This document shows, piece by piece, positions 45,621-55,316 of a stretch of DNA of 64,000 bases; positions within the stretch are counted from its first letter, which is position 1; each line of letters begins with the position of its first letter. This stretch comes from Bacteroidota bacterium (GTDB taxonomy: Bacteria; Bacteroidota; Bacteroidia; Chitinophagales; Chitinophagaceae). The notes under the pieces are model-generated. The model made no database searches and was not told where the DNA came from. It worked only from the letters and a program-made list of their open reading frames with translations. Both the position numbers and the translations under genes were made by a program. The stretch is from positions 73,903 to 137,902 of the forward strand of contig JAEWJK010000017.1 of NCBI GenBank assembly GCA_023386555.1. The letters are read 5' to 3'.

Positions 45621-45876
45621 ATGACTGCAAAGCAGTCATCCCTCTGCGACCTTTGCGTTTCGTTGTTTCAACCTGCAACAGTTTTACCCTCTACTGCAAC
45701 CATTTCAACTTTCATCAACAAACAAAATATCTCTGCGTTACCTTCTTTTTTTCCATGAACTGCAAAGCAGTCATCCCTCTGCGACCTTTGCGTTTCGTTG
45801 TTTCAACCTCCAACAGTTTTACCCTCTACTGCAACCATTTCAACTTTCATCAACAAGCAAAATATCTCTGCGTTAC
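45621..45876. repeat. tandem duplication of the hairpin plus TTTGCG unit (4 and 5)
   Basis: Two copies about 136 bp apart, near identical. Each has ACTGCAAAGCAGT hairpin, CCCTCTGCGACCTTTGCG, a middle TTTTACCCTCTACTGCAACC and a final ATCTCTGCGTTAC. The last word of the second copy contains the stop codon of the PolX gene. This fills the 300-bp gap after the kinase gene. Confidence 0.8.
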
Positions 45877-47564
45877 TTCTTCCTCTTTGCATGTTGCTCC
45901 TCCACCCATTTTTGAAACTCCTTCAAAGGGTAACTACTCAGGTTCTTCTCCTTTGGTAGTCCTGCTTTCTGTGCAGACAACACTCCGTAACGTATATCAC
46001 TAAATCCCTGAATACTATGTGCATCAGGATCAATTGATATCAATACACCTTTCTCCAGTGCATAATCAATATGCCTCCAATCCATGTCCAGTCGTCTTGG
46101 ATTTGCGTTCAGCTCAATCACCACATTATTAGCTGCACAGGCATCAATGATCTTCTGATGATCTATTGGGTAACCATTACGGCTCAGCAATAATCTTCCG
46201 GTCATGTGACCAAGAATAGATGTATATGGATTTTCTATTGCCTTTATCAACCGCATCATTGCTTTTTCCTGGTTCATGTATAGATTAGCATGTACAGAAG
46301 CAATTACAAGATCAAATGTTGAAAGAACTTCAGCAGCATAATCAAGACTTCCATCACCCAATATATCCGATTCAATGCTTTTGAATATTTTAAATGGTGC
46401 CAGTTGTTTATTTAGTTTATTTAGTTTATTTAGTTTATCTATCTCTTCATGTTGTCTTATGATCTGTTCTTCTGTTAAACCCTGTGCATAAGCTGCAGTC
46501 TTGGAGTGATCGCTGATCACTAAATATTCCATTCCCATTTTCTGAGCTGCCTTTGCCATGGCTTCAATCGTTTCTACGCCATCACTCCATTTGCTATGAG
46601 TGTGAATGATGCCTTTTATATCTGTTGGCTGAATAATATTAAAAGCACCATTCACCGCTGATGTGATGGACGTTTTATGTTCCCTGTAATAGGAAGGGAT
46701 AGGAGTTAATTTATTATTGGCGAAGATGTCGTCTTCACATCCATACACTGCAGTTTCATAACTGGAAAATTGCTCTCTAAAGCAGGTAAGAAAATCTTCA
46801 CTGCAACTCGTTTCAAATAACTTCTTACAGAAATTATTCTTAGCAGTTAAATAAAATCCAAGCTCAACATTTTCTGGTCCTCTGAGTGATAAATAATCAG
46901 CTGCATCATTTTCAACAGTATAAGCCGCACCAAAGAATTGTTTAATAGTATCAGCATTAGCTGTTGTAACCCATTCTACTTTAGTAATTACTTCCAGTTG
47001 TCTTCTCACCTGTCCCGTCAATCCAAATTGATCATCGGGATATTGTTGTTGCAGTTTCTTATCTAACTCCAATGCATAACTTTCTATCTGTGCATATAAA
47101 TAGCTGCCGAGTGAGTTCATATAAAACTCTATCGACTCTCTTATTTTCTCCTGTGTTTTTTCTCCAAAACCTTTGTAGCGAGTGAGCCTGTTTTCATTAC
47201 AGGCATATAACAACTCACCGATGTTTTGAATGTCCATTTCCTTCCAAACGGTAGCGATCTTTTTAGGACCAAGTCCTTTTATAGACAGCATCTCTAATAT
47301 ACCGGAAGGTGTTTTTTGAATGTATTCATCAAGAGCAGCCAGCTTACCGGTTTCCAGTACTTCCAGTATTCGTTTACCCATTCTGTCACCAATACCTTTA
47401 ATGGAAAATATTTCCTGGGGCTGCATAGTAGCCAGTTCTTTTTCTAACTTATCTATCGTGAATGCGGCAATGGAGTAGCTCTTTGCCCTGAAGCTATCAT
47501 CACCATGTATATCCATCAGTTTGGAAAGAAGAGAGAAGTTCTCCGATATCACATAATTATCCAT
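45873..47564 (-). CDS. polX: PolX-like protein with PHP phosphoesterase domain
   Basis: A 563-residue relative of bacterial family X DNA polymerases. Residues 1-130 hold the 8-kDa-type and helix-hairpin-helix parts (SIKGIGDRMGKRILE, SIKGLGPKKIATVW, RYKGFGEKTQEKI). In the palm domain the usual GS-RR-x-D-x-D catalytic pattern reads LTGQVRRQLEVITKVEWV, so the metal-binding Asps appear lost. The C-terminal PHP domain (HTHSKWSDG, VISDHSK, ESDILGDGSLD, ASVHANL, ILGHMTGR, DPDAHS) keeps its metal ligands. A nuclease or DNA-end repair role is more likely than polymerisation. A KLNKLNKLNK repeat near residue 383 is a local DNA expansion. Confidence 0.88.
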   Translation of the reverse strand: MDNYVISENFSLLSKLMDIHGDDSFRAKSYSIAAFTIDKLEKELATMQPQEIFSIKGIGDRMGKRILEVLETGKLAALDEYIQKTPSGILEMLSIKGLGPKKIATVWKEMDIQNIGELLYACNENRLTRYKGFGEKTQEKIRESIEFYMNSLGSYLYAQIESYALELDKKLQQQYPDDQFGLTGQVRRQLEVITKVEWVTTANADTIKQFFGAAYTVENDAADYLSLRGPENVELGFYLTAKNNFCKKLFETSCSEDFLTCFREQFSSYETAVYGCEDDIFANNKLTPIPSYYREHKTSITSAVNGAFNIIQPTDIKGIIHTHSKWSDGVETIEAMAKAAQKMGMEYLVISDHSKTAAYAQGLTEEQIIRQHEEIDKLNKLNKLNKQLAPFKIFKSIESDILGDGSLDYAAEVLSTFDLVIASVHANLYMNQEKAMMRLIKAIENPYTSILGHMTGRLLLSRNGYPIDHQKIIDACAANNVVIELNANPRRLDMDWRHIDYALEKGVLISIDPDAHSIQGFSDIRYGVLSAQKAGLPKEKNLSSYPLKEFQKWVEEQHAKRKK

Positions 47565-47590
47565 GTATCAAATGTAAAGGAAACCATTAT

Positions 47591-47614
47591 GTCACCCTGA
47601 GGCACTTTAAGGGT
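47591..47614. repeat. GTCACCCTGAGGCACTT repeat, copy 1
   Basis: GTCACCCTGAGGCACTT followed by AAGGGT recurs at 57568-57591, with one base change. Intergenic in both places; resembles widespread Bacteroidota intergenic words. Confidence 0.5.
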
Positions 47615-47707
47615 GCTTTGTAGGATGAATTATTATTTCTCCGTAGACTATGCTTCGAGAGCCTCCCGCATTGTGCGGGACAGGTCAGCATGACAAATGG
47701 TTATTGC

Positions 47708-48142
47708 TCATAACTTCTTACCATTCCAGGTGAAAATAATTGTTGGTTTGGTTTTGTAATGACGAGGGTTCTTTTCATAAAGCAATTCCATATCTGCCTG
47801 TAACCTTGCAATGGATTTACCTTTTTTTAATGTACGTATCTTACTGGTGCAGCTATTGCTGCCTTCATTCTTCTCAAATTCGTACACGATAGCCGCATCT
47901 TCAGGTCCCATTACTTGCATGCCATTCTGGTCACTTTTATATTGGTTATAGAAAGCCTCCCTAACCTTATAAGCCTCCTTCCTTGTTGATGCTGCTACCT
48001 GTGTCATTTCAATATTACTACATGGACCTTTTACCTGTGGTACACGATACAGCCCTACAAACAGATAAGGTTTATCATTTACCTGCGGTTGTATAAAGCT
48101 GGCAGTAATGCAAAGCAGGAGTATTGAAACAATTGTTCTCAT
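47708..48142 (-). CDS. small secreted protein, unknown function
   Basis: 144 residues with a signal peptide (MRTIVSILLLCITASFIQPQ). The mature part holds two Cys (VKGPCSNIEM, NSCTSKIRT) and a Lys-rich C-terminus ending IIFTWNGKKL. Not recognised. It follows the 521-residue gene by 10 bp, so the two are probably made together and may function together. Confidence 0.65.
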   Translation of the reverse strand: MRTIVSILLLCITASFIQPQVNDKPYLFVGLYRVPQVKGPCSNIEMTQVAASTRKEAYKVREAFYNQYKSDQNGMQVMGPEDAAIVYEFEKNEGSNSCTSKIRTLKKGKSIARLQADMELLYEKNPRHYKTKPTIIFTWNGKKL

Positions 48143-48152
48143 GTGTTATTTT

Positions 48153-49718
48153 TTAGTAAGCATTGTTACGTATGATCAGCTTCACCTCGGCAACAGGATA
48201 AAACTGCTTCAGCTGATCCATCTCCAGTTTGAAGTCTCTTCCATATCCGTTTACATCATCTGTAAGCACAGTGGTAACCGGTTTTATGTCTACATAGTTC
48301 ATACCTGCTGAAATACCGATGCCCAAACCTTTACCAAAAAAGTATTCCATGCCCAGTGTGGCTCTTGCCATATAACGGGAAGTATTGAAGTATTCTTTAA
48401 ACATGGATTCTCCTTCATAATGATTATCGTTTACCAGCTTGTTATAAGGGCTCCAGAGAAAAATGTATTGTACCGATAGCGGCACTTCAAAGCTGCGGCC
48501 TAAATTGCTTTTCTGTTTCTTACCAAAGAATGAATACACCAGTCCGAGCGAAGGCGTATAAAAACGGGTGGCACCCCAATCTCCCCGTTCCAGTTGTGCA
48601 CCGGAAGCCGGATCGTATTTTGTATGCGTAGGCAGGTAAAGCCATGTAAATGCCAGTGGTGAGAGCGTGAACTTCAGGTGTTTACCGCCATGCACAAAGG
48701 TGGCTCTAACTTCCTGGTGCGAATAGAACTCGATGGGTTTGGAAAGTGAGGTGCCTTGTGCAGTACCGGCATCTTTGAAGCTGAAACTGCCTGATATCTC
48801 GCTGCGTGCTCCCATCAGCATGAGTACTGCCAGCCCTGCATTATAATTGGCTTTTTCAATGCCTGCATTGGCTTCATTGTACACACCATTTACGTAGGTA
48901 TCATTTCTGCCGCAGTAAGTAAAATAATAATTGCAGGCATCCACCACTTTCTCCCAGGCTGCAGCATTGCCTGCTTTTTTTGCCTTGTCATATTCAATTC
49001 TCACGTACGACCTGTATCCTGAACATACACCCGATTCTGGTTCTGTGGTTTTGGTAGTAGTGGTCGTTCCTGTTGTTCGTTGATAGTAAGGCCATGCCAG
49101 CTCTTTTAGCTTGCCCGGATAATATTCAGGGTATTCCAGGCTGGATAGTTTTTCTATCCTATCAAGGTCAAGCTTAAAATAATCTTCTTCTGCAACGTCG
49201 AGAATATTAAATTGTATAATGATATAGTTCTTCTTGCGATACCGTTCAATAATGTCTTTACGGGCTGCAATGCAATATTCACGTGTTGAATAATAGGTGT
49301 TGTAATTATCGATATTATTGTTGCCAATGGCCCAGCTTTTATTCCATGAAGCCCATTGCACCTGTTGGTATTTCATCTTCACCTGGTTGTAGGGATTCTC
49401 TGCTCTTATATAATGCTCATCTTTGATGATCTTTTCTCTTTTACGGCTTACGGTATTGGTGACGGTTAGCCGCCAATCATCTGCAGTTCTCGGCCGGTCA
49501 TCGTAAACATTATATGCCGGGTATTCGTATATATATTGATAGATATAACTTGATATCATGAGTATTTTAGGCTGGTCTGAACCGATCAGTTCTGCTTCTG
49601 CATAATAGAACATGGCATCTCTCTGGTTAGGTGGTACTTCTCTCAGGTTTTGCGCCGAAGCGATGAGGCAGAAGAGCAGTCCTGGTAAGATACATGCATG
49701 TCGAAACAGGTTAAACAT
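48153..49718 (-). CDS. secreted protein with possible outer-membrane barrel part
   Basis: 521 residues with a signal peptide (about 1-22, ending LIASAQ). The first half is Tyr-rich and helical (MFYYAEAELIGSD, YIYQYIYEYPAY), a Thr-rich linker TTGTTTTTKTTE lies near 225, and a Cys-containing helical part follows. The C-terminal 200 residues have alternating strands such as FYTPSLGLVYSFFGKK and ARATLGMEYFFGKGLGIGIS, like a beta-barrel. No family recognised. Confidence 0.65.
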   Translation of the reverse strand: MFNLFRHACILPGLLFCLIASAQNLREVPPNQRDAMFYYAEAELIGSDQPKILMISSYIYQYIYEYPAYNVYDDRPRTADDWRLTVTNTVSRKREKIIKDEHYIRAENPYNQVKMKYQQVQWASWNKSWAIGNNNIDNYNTYYSTREYCIAARKDIIERYRKKNYIIIQFNILDVAEEDYFKLDLDRIEKLSSLEYPEYYPGKLKELAWPYYQRTTGTTTTTKTTEPESGVCSGYRSYVRIEYDKAKKAGNAAAWEKVVDACNYYFTYCGRNDTYVNGVYNEANAGIEKANYNAGLAVLMLMGARSEISGSFSFKDAGTAQGTSLSKPIEFYSHQEVRATFVHGGKHLKFTLSPLAFTWLYLPTHTKYDPASGAQLERGDWGATRFYTPSLGLVYSFFGKKQKSNLGRSFEVPLSVQYIFLWSPYNKLVNDNHYEGESMFKEYFNTSRYMARATLGMEYFFGKGLGIGISAGMNYVDIKPVTTVLTDDVNGYGRDFKLEMDQLKQFYPVAEVKLIIRNNAY

Positions 49719-50102
49719 ATCTGCTGTTTTTGTATGTATATGATGGGAAAATATTATTTTTTCACTAGGATTCTAACAGAATTTATTGAACAGCTTCAAT
49801 AAATACCAGTTTAATGGTAGTGTATGAACACAGACTATTATATGAACCCGGAATGGAAACCAGGTAAGCCACCACGAAAGTTGTAATACGCTTTTTTGCT
49901 TTATTTTTACGATGATGCATATCTTTCCCCGTACCTATAATACTACGTGACACGGAAGTGCCCGAAGTGTCAAAGGTTGGTTTGGATGTAAAACGAGTTT
50001 AACAATGCATTCAGTTTCCGAGAGCCTGGGACTAACAACCGCTTCGTGAGGTCATCATTCTTGATTCACTTGCTGTAACATGTGCTGATCATTCCTAACT
50101 TT
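49719..50102. other. intergenic region
   Basis: A 384-bp gap between divergent genes. It holds a possible 20-codon open frame at 49823-49885 ending PEWKPGKPPRKL, which may be a gene remnant, and an imperfect inverted repeat TGACAC/GTGTCA at 49950-49975. Nothing else supported. Confidence 0.35.
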
Positions 50103-50627
50103 ATGCAAAACCAGGTTATGTTGTTAGAAGCACTGAAATCAGAATTTGAACACGAGGTATACAGCACCCGTAAATTATTACAGGCTGTTCCTGCAAAAGA
50201 CATAAGGTTTAAGCCTTCTCTCATTTCTTGGACGATGGGTGAGCTGTCGCAACATATCGCTACCATCTATTACTGGTATGTGGGCACACTCACACAAGAT
50301 GTATATGATATGGCCGCCGATACTTTTGAAAGGGGTGATGTGACAGATATTGATGCCACCATTGCATTGTTCGAAAAAAATGTAGCGAAAGCCCGTGAGG
50401 CCCTTGCATCTGTAACCGAGGCATCACTGGCTACACCATGGACAATGAAGATAGGCGACAAAACAGTGTTGGGCCCAATGCCAAGGGGTGTAGTAGCAAG
50501 GGGTTTTTTGTTCAACCATATTTATCACCATAGGGGAGAACTTGTAGTGTACCTACGAGCGACGGGCAATAAAGTACCGGGCATGTATGGACCAACATAT
50601 GAAGAGAGCCTGGGTGCAGGTAAGTGA
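50103..50627 (+). CDS. DinB-family protein
   Basis: 174 residues from the ATG at 50103 (MQNQVMLLEAL); an ATG 21 bp upstream is possible. DinB/YfiT-type four-helix bundle with the three metal-binding His: one in MGELSQHIATIY and two in FNHIYHHRGEL. The family includes thiol-dependent transferases and damage-induced proteins; the substrate is unknown. Confidence 0.85.
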   Translation: MQNQVMLLEALKSEFEHEVYSTRKLLQAVPAKDIRFKPSLISWTMGELSQHIATIYYWYVGTLTQDVYDMAADTFERGDVTDIDATIALFEKNVAKAREALASVTEASLATPWTMKIGDKTVLGPMPRGVVARGFLFNHIYHHRGELVVYLRATGNKVPGMYGPTYEESLGAGK

Positions 50628-50708
50628 CATAGCATTTTAGTGTTCCACAGTTTCTTGCTGATTACAAGCCAGAAGTGAGTGGAACACCTTAAAAATATCA
50701 GGCTCTAT

Positions 50709-50788
50709 GCCATCATGTATAAGGAGAGTATGAAGGGACTATGAATGAAGACGCAATGGACGTACAACAGGCGATGCAATTGATATGA
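50709..50788 (+). repeat. AAGGGACTATGA dispersed element, copy 2
   Basis: Shares GCCATCATGTAT, AGTATGAAGGGACTATGA and CGCAATGGAC with the copies at 8225 and 63028. An open frame of 15 codons starts at 50741 with MNEDAMDVQQ. Confidence 0.6.
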
Positions 50789-50854
50789 TAAGCATCGAAC
50801 GACTTTGCTGATAACCACGATAATGCATTCTCCCTGATCAAACTCTCCAGGTAA

Positions 50855-51037
50855 TCAGCCCCTGCTTAAAGCCTCTTCAATATCTTTCCGCATCGGCCCG
50901 TATGTCCTGATGGCTTCCAACACCTGCTCATGTGTTTTACCCGGAAACTTCTGGTGTACATACTCCACTTCTGAAGGGTCGTTGATGTCTACACGAATAT
51001 CATCCTGCTTGCCTGTGTTGTTTTTATTGTCTGACAT
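50855..51037 (-). CDS. DUF3606 domain-containing small protein
   Basis: A 60-residue protein with the DUF3606 pattern: DDIRVDINDPSEVEYVHQKF, then GKTHEQVLEAIRTYGPMRKDIEEALSR. Such proteins are short, acidic and of unknown role. Confidence 0.8.
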   Translation of the reverse strand: MSDNKNNTGKQDDIRVDINDPSEVEYVHQKFPGKTHEQVLEAIRTYGPMRKDIEEALSRG

Positions 51038-51176
51038 AACTAAGAGTTTTGCCTACCAGCCACCAAAACAATACCAGTGAGCAAATACAGCGTATTTACT
51101 TTGCTGCGCATAATGGCAGATCATTTATACAACCTGCCTGCGGAAGTAAGACTTTTATCGTTAGCAATGGTCCAGT

Positions 51177-54100
51177 TTACTCCACCAGTGTAAATGCAGC
51201 CCACAGGTATGGTGAATATTTCATCCGCATATCTTTCTGTGCGTTGTAGAATGCAGTTCTTACTCTATTGCCTTTTAACAGGTGCGAATAAAATGCTTTC
51301 ATCAATTCAGCTGTCTCTTTATCGGGTACCTGCCAAAGGCTAACGATCATCTGCTGCACACCAGCGATCTTGAAAGCCCTTTGCAAACCAAATACACCCT
51401 CTGTTCCCTGTACATCTCCAAGCGCTGTTTCGCAGGCACTGAGCACTACCAGCCTTGTATCGGATAGATCGAGCTGCGATATCTCCCATGCATTCAATAT
51501 TCCATCTTCAGCCCCGGCAACGGTCTTATCACCCTGCCATGCAGCATTGGCACCTGCGAGTATTAGTCCACTACGCAATAATGGATTTTCAGCACCAGCC
51601 AGCACAGACTCGCCGGCTGCTGCAGTACCGTCGATCTCGTATTCCTCTTTACGTTGCAGGAAAAAACCATGAGTGGCAATATGCAATATCTGTGGACGGG
51701 CTACAATGGCCGTTTTGAAGTTCTCTTCGTTGGCTTCAGCCCCCGATCGGGTAGTGACAGATACGCCTGCCGAACTAAACAATTGTTTCAATAAGTTAAT
51801 CTCTGCTGCAGTGCCCGGCAAAGGATTCCATGCTCCATTATTTCCGGTAAAACTAACCACCTTGCCCGAAGGGGTCACTGACTTGCTGAAGTCGGGATTG
51901 CCTACCAGGTGGGCTTTGCTCCACTTAATTCCGGCCATTGACCTGTTTTCTGCTAGCTGCCTGATACCACTGTATTGCTGCAGCTGCACACTATCTATCA
52001 ATATTTTGCCACCACCTGCCGGCAATGCATGAAAAGCTACCTTATGCAGTATGCCATCCGGTGCAAATGATACCATGTTGATGCCTTTGAGGTATTGCAT
52101 CAGGGGTTGCCAGATCATTGCATATAAACTGTCGCCCCTGAATGATGAATTATTACCGGCACTGCGAATACTGCTGCGGTATAATTTATTAATGCCTGCT
52201 TCTTTGGAATTTTCATCAGTAGATAATAATGCAGCGATTGCTTTTTCGGAGCCTAAGGGTACAAATCGTGGCGGGCTTTGTTTGCTGATAACGATGGCAG
52301 CATAATACACCGTATCGGTATATGCACCGTCTTTGTAATAAGGAAAATGCATAAACTCTATTGCAGCCTCATCCGCTTTCAGTGCAGCCTGTACATCTTT
52401 CCAGTTTAAAGACTTCACCTGTAAACCGCCTGCCGATTGGCTCACCTGCTTCTCCAATGTATTGGTAACGGCCTCCAGGCTATCGGTGTTTAATGTTCTT
52501 TGAGCTACAGGTAATGCATACATTTTACCCAGCAGTGTTTTGTTAAACTGCCAGGCATCAAGTATCTTCTTTAAAGCAGGTGTTGCCTGTGCCCTTGCAC
52601 GCCGCAGGCTCGCTGCGGCATCATTTAATACAAACCCTTTTAGTTGCAGTTGCTGGTCGGTCATGGCTTCTACCCATTTACCCGAAGCAGACTGTTCCGT
52701 CACCAACAACGATGGTAGTAGTGTAAATGCAAATGCCCTTTCTTCCCACCATCCCAGCTTTTCTTTTTCACTCAGTACATAAAAATTATCACGGTAGTTC
52801 TTGAGTGTAATATCTGCTGAAGCCTGCAAATAGGCAGCAGCTTCGCTGTTCCTGTTTTGCATCATCGAGAGTATACCAAGGTTACTATACACAAGGCCCA
52901 ATAGCTCCGATTCTTCACCCATCACCTTAATGGTAAGCGGTACGATCTCTTTAGCAAGTGCATTGGCCCGTGCATAGTCTTTCATTTCTTTATAAGCCAG
53001 TAACAGGTTGTTGGTGGTTTTGATGTATTCTTTTGTATTGGTCTTGTCTTCTGCCTTTAGAATATCGATGCCCTGTTGGGCATAGTATGCAGCAGAGTCA
53101 GGCTGGTCTGTAGAGAAATACAGTTTAGACAGGTTATTATACACCGTGTAGGCAGCCATACTATTCTGCTCTTTGCGGTCTTTCATTATTTGCAGTAACT
53201 GGTAGTATAGTGCTTTGGCGTCTTTATACATTCCCTGTTGCTCTGCCATCAATGCAATATTGTTTACGAGAAAAATGAAGTTGGTGGTACCTGTCATACC
53301 TGCTTCGATATAAATATTCATCGCTTCAACCATCAGCTTATCGGCTTCGATATACCTGGCCTGGTACACATGTACCATACCCAGGTTCATCAGGCTCAGT
53401 GCATATTCAGGATGTTTTACGCCCACTACTTTCCTGCGGATGTTCAGAGAATTTTCATAGGCTATTTCTGCCAGGGCATAATCGCCGGCTTCGAAATAAG
53501 TGATGCCCATATTAGAGTATACCGAGGCCACACCACGACTTTCAGCACCATAAAACCGGGAAAGTATAGCAACGGCTTCCTTGAACGTTTCTATGCTGCG
53601 ACGTGTATTACCCATTTTGTTATAGACCATACCCAACACTTCCTTTGCATTGCCCTGCAATGCATGGCCCTCTTTGGATGACTTGCCCAGTAGTGCATAG
53701 CCCGCATTGGCATGTTCTTCGGCAGCGGCCAGTTCATTCATTTGTACTTCTGCGTTTGCCAGTACGATCAGCAATTCTCCCCGCCTTATATCATCAGCCG
53801 GCAGTTCAGACAGCAGTTGCTGCAACACAGCTTTTGCTTCCAATAAATTACCGCCCTGTACATAGCAATAGGCAAGACTTTGGCGGATGCCAAAATAAAC
53901 ATCACCTGCCTGTTCTTCTGGCGTAGTAAGTAAGCTCAGTCCCTTGTTGAAATATGCCACAGCCTGTGCATACGAAGCTTTGTCAGTGTAGATATCACCC
54001 AGCAATTTATAAGAGGTGCTTAATATGATGCTGTTCTTTTCAGCCAGTAACTCATGTATTGATATCGACTGGTTGAGTAATGCCACAGCCTCATCTGATT

Positions 54101-54842
54101 TGCCCGCTGTTTTTACTGTATTGGCCAGCGTGAACAGTACACTTACATATTCAAAGTTGTTGGTACCAGCCAGCTCTGCTAACACTGCCAGCGATTCTCT
54201 CAACGCTGCTTCAGAGCCATCAAGATCACCGGTGTTGTACAATGCCATACCTTTAAAATACGCCATCTCGTAATAGGTTTCATTGTCTTTACCCATTTCT
54301 GCTGCTATCACCGGTAAGGCCTCGGTACAGATAGCTGCAAGGTTGTCATAATCAGTAATGGTAAAATAGCTATCCTTTAAATTCTTGTAAGTTTCTATCA
54401 GGTTCTGTTCATTGTCGTCAGTATACTTTTTAAAATACACCAGTGTTTTTTTGAAGTAGTGTATGGCACTGTCGTACCTATTCTGCAAAAAATGAATGCT
54501 GGCTATGCTGCTATTGATCACAGCAATGTCTTGTACTTCGTTTGTTTTATAAATGCGTTCATAGCTTTGGGCAGACTGTCTGTAGTTGGGCAGTGCTTTA
54601 TCGAATTGCTGCAGCATGGTATAACATTCGCCGAGGTTCTGCAGGCTGATGGCATAGTTCAGGTGTACGGTGCCGAACTCCAGCTTTGCCTGCTTTAATG
54701 CTTTTTCACCCACCACCGCAGCTTCTGCGTAGCGTTCCGCCTTATAGAGTGTCATAAATTCGTCGTTCAATTCCATGAACTTCTGGGCATGTACATTACA
54801 TACAGTCAACAGGCATAGCGCCACTAAGGCAACTGTTTTCAT
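51177..54842 (-). CDS. TPR-CHAT protein (caspase-like peptidase domain)
   Basis: 1221 residues from the ATG at 54842 (signal peptide MKTVALVALCLLTVCNVHAQ); an upstream in-frame ATG at 54884 does not give a signal start. Residues about 25-640 are successive tetratricopeptide repeats of the Kinesin-light-chain type (NLGECYTMLQQFDKALPNYR, SNMGITYFEAGDYALAEIAY). The C-terminal CHAT domain carries the expected dyad: His near 1057 in HIATHGFF and Cys near 1135 in VVLSACETALG, followed by AGVQQMIVSLWQVPD. The signal peptide places it outside the cytosol, unlike CHAT proteins of known phage-defence systems. No obvious substrate gene is adjacent. Confidence 0.9.
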   Translation of the reverse strand: MKTVALVALCLLTVCNVHAQKFMELNDEFMTLYKAERYAEAAVVGEKALKQAKLEFGTVHLNYAISLQNLGECYTMLQQFDKALPNYRQSAQSYERIYKTNEVQDIAVINSSIASIHFLQNRYDSAIHYFKKTLVYFKKYTDDNEQNLIETYKNLKDSYFTITDYDNLAAICTEALPVIAAEMGKDNETYYEMAYFKGMALYNTGDLDGSEAALRESLAVLAELAGTNNFEYVSVLFTLANTVKTAGKSDEAVALLNQSISIHELLAEKNSIILSTSYKLLGDIYTDKASYAQAVAYFNKGLSLLTTPEEQAGDVYFGIRQSLAYCYVQGGNLLEAKAVLQQLLSELPADDIRRGELLIVLANAEVQMNELAAAEEHANAGYALLGKSSKEGHALQGNAKEVLGMVYNKMGNTRRSIETFKEAVAILSRFYGAESRGVASVYSNMGITYFEAGDYALAEIAYENSLNIRRKVVGVKHPEYALSLMNLGMVHVYQARYIEADKLMVEAMNIYIEAGMTGTTNFIFLVNNIALMAEQQGMYKDAKALYYQLLQIMKDRKEQNSMAAYTVYNNLSKLYFSTDQPDSAAYYAQQGIDILKAEDKTNTKEYIKTTNNLLLAYKEMKDYARANALAKEIVPLTIKVMGEESELLGLVYSNLGILSMMQNRNSEAAAYLQASADITLKNYRDNFYVLSEKEKLGWWEERAFAFTLLPSLLVTEQSASGKWVEAMTDQQLQLKGFVLNDAAASLRRARAQATPALKKILDAWQFNKTLLGKMYALPVAQRTLNTDSLEAVTNTLEKQVSQSAGGLQVKSLNWKDVQAALKADEAAIEFMHFPYYKDGAYTDTVYYAAIVISKQSPPRFVPLGSEKAIAALLSTDENSKEAGINKLYRSSIRSAGNNSSFRGDSLYAMIWQPLMQYLKGINMVSFAPDGILHKVAFHALPAGGGKILIDSVQLQQYSGIRQLAENRSMAGIKWSKAHLVGNPDFSKSVTPSGKVVSFTGNNGAWNPLPGTAAEINLLKQLFSSAGVSVTTRSGAEANEENFKTAIVARPQILHIATHGFFLQRKEEYEIDGTAAAGESVLAGAENPLLRSGLILAGANAAWQGDKTVAGAEDGILNAWEISQLDLSDTRLVVLSACETALGDVQGTEGVFGLQRAFKIAGVQQMIVSLWQVPDKETAELMKAFYSHLLKGNRVRTAFYNAQKDMRMKYSPYLWAAFTLVE

Positions 54843-55316
54843 GAGCAGGATGTTTGCACTAAGATAGGCATTGCATGGCAGCAAAATTTGCCGGGCCTTT
54901 TGTTGAAGGGTGGTTTAATTGTATAACATCCTTCTTTGTAACTCTATGCTTCGTGTGCCTCAGCATTACAGCGACGTCAATAATTCCCTGATGTCTTAAA
55001 GTTGAAATAAACCCCTCAGATGTTCACAGCCCTTCGTTGCAGTACATATCCCTCTCACCTCACAATAATCTCACCTGCCTCTTTTTTTACTTACGAGTTA
55101 TACTCTTTTTAAAATGCTTCAGTAAAAAAAGCAAGCAGTCTCACGCTATTACACCTGCGACACTCTAACAGCGAAACAGTTCAGTAAAGTTCAACAGTTA
55201 CATCAACACCATTATAAAGTCACATCAATACGGCTGAACGCAGCTGCTGTATTTGCTGCGATCTTTATCTTTTTGTCAGCCCTTTGCGGCAGCAATTTTG
55301 CACCTTTGCCCCGCAA
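54843..55316. other. intergenic region with dispersed repeat
   Basis: A 474-bp gap between the divergent CHAT and FUSC genes. It holds the 55068-55208 repeat and otherwise no recognisable gene. TATCTTAG on the minus strand near 54862 could be a -7 box for the CHAT gene. Confidence 0.4.
55068..55208. repeat. 140-bp dispersed repeat, copy 1
   Basis: Aligns with 63844-63986: both start ATCTCACCTGC and share AACAGCGAAACAGTTCAGTA and AAAAAGC-GAGCAGT-like middle parts, in the same orientation. Confidence 0.6.

Noticed and set aside
45495..46003. Plus-strand open frames after the kinase gene
   Set aside because: They read through a tandem non-coding duplication and antisense to polX; the repeated peptide merely mirrors the DNA duplication.
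53238..53681. Plus-strand open frame of 147 codons inside the CHAT gene
   Set aside because: Antisense shadow of the TPR region; such frames are common opposite G+C-richer genes.
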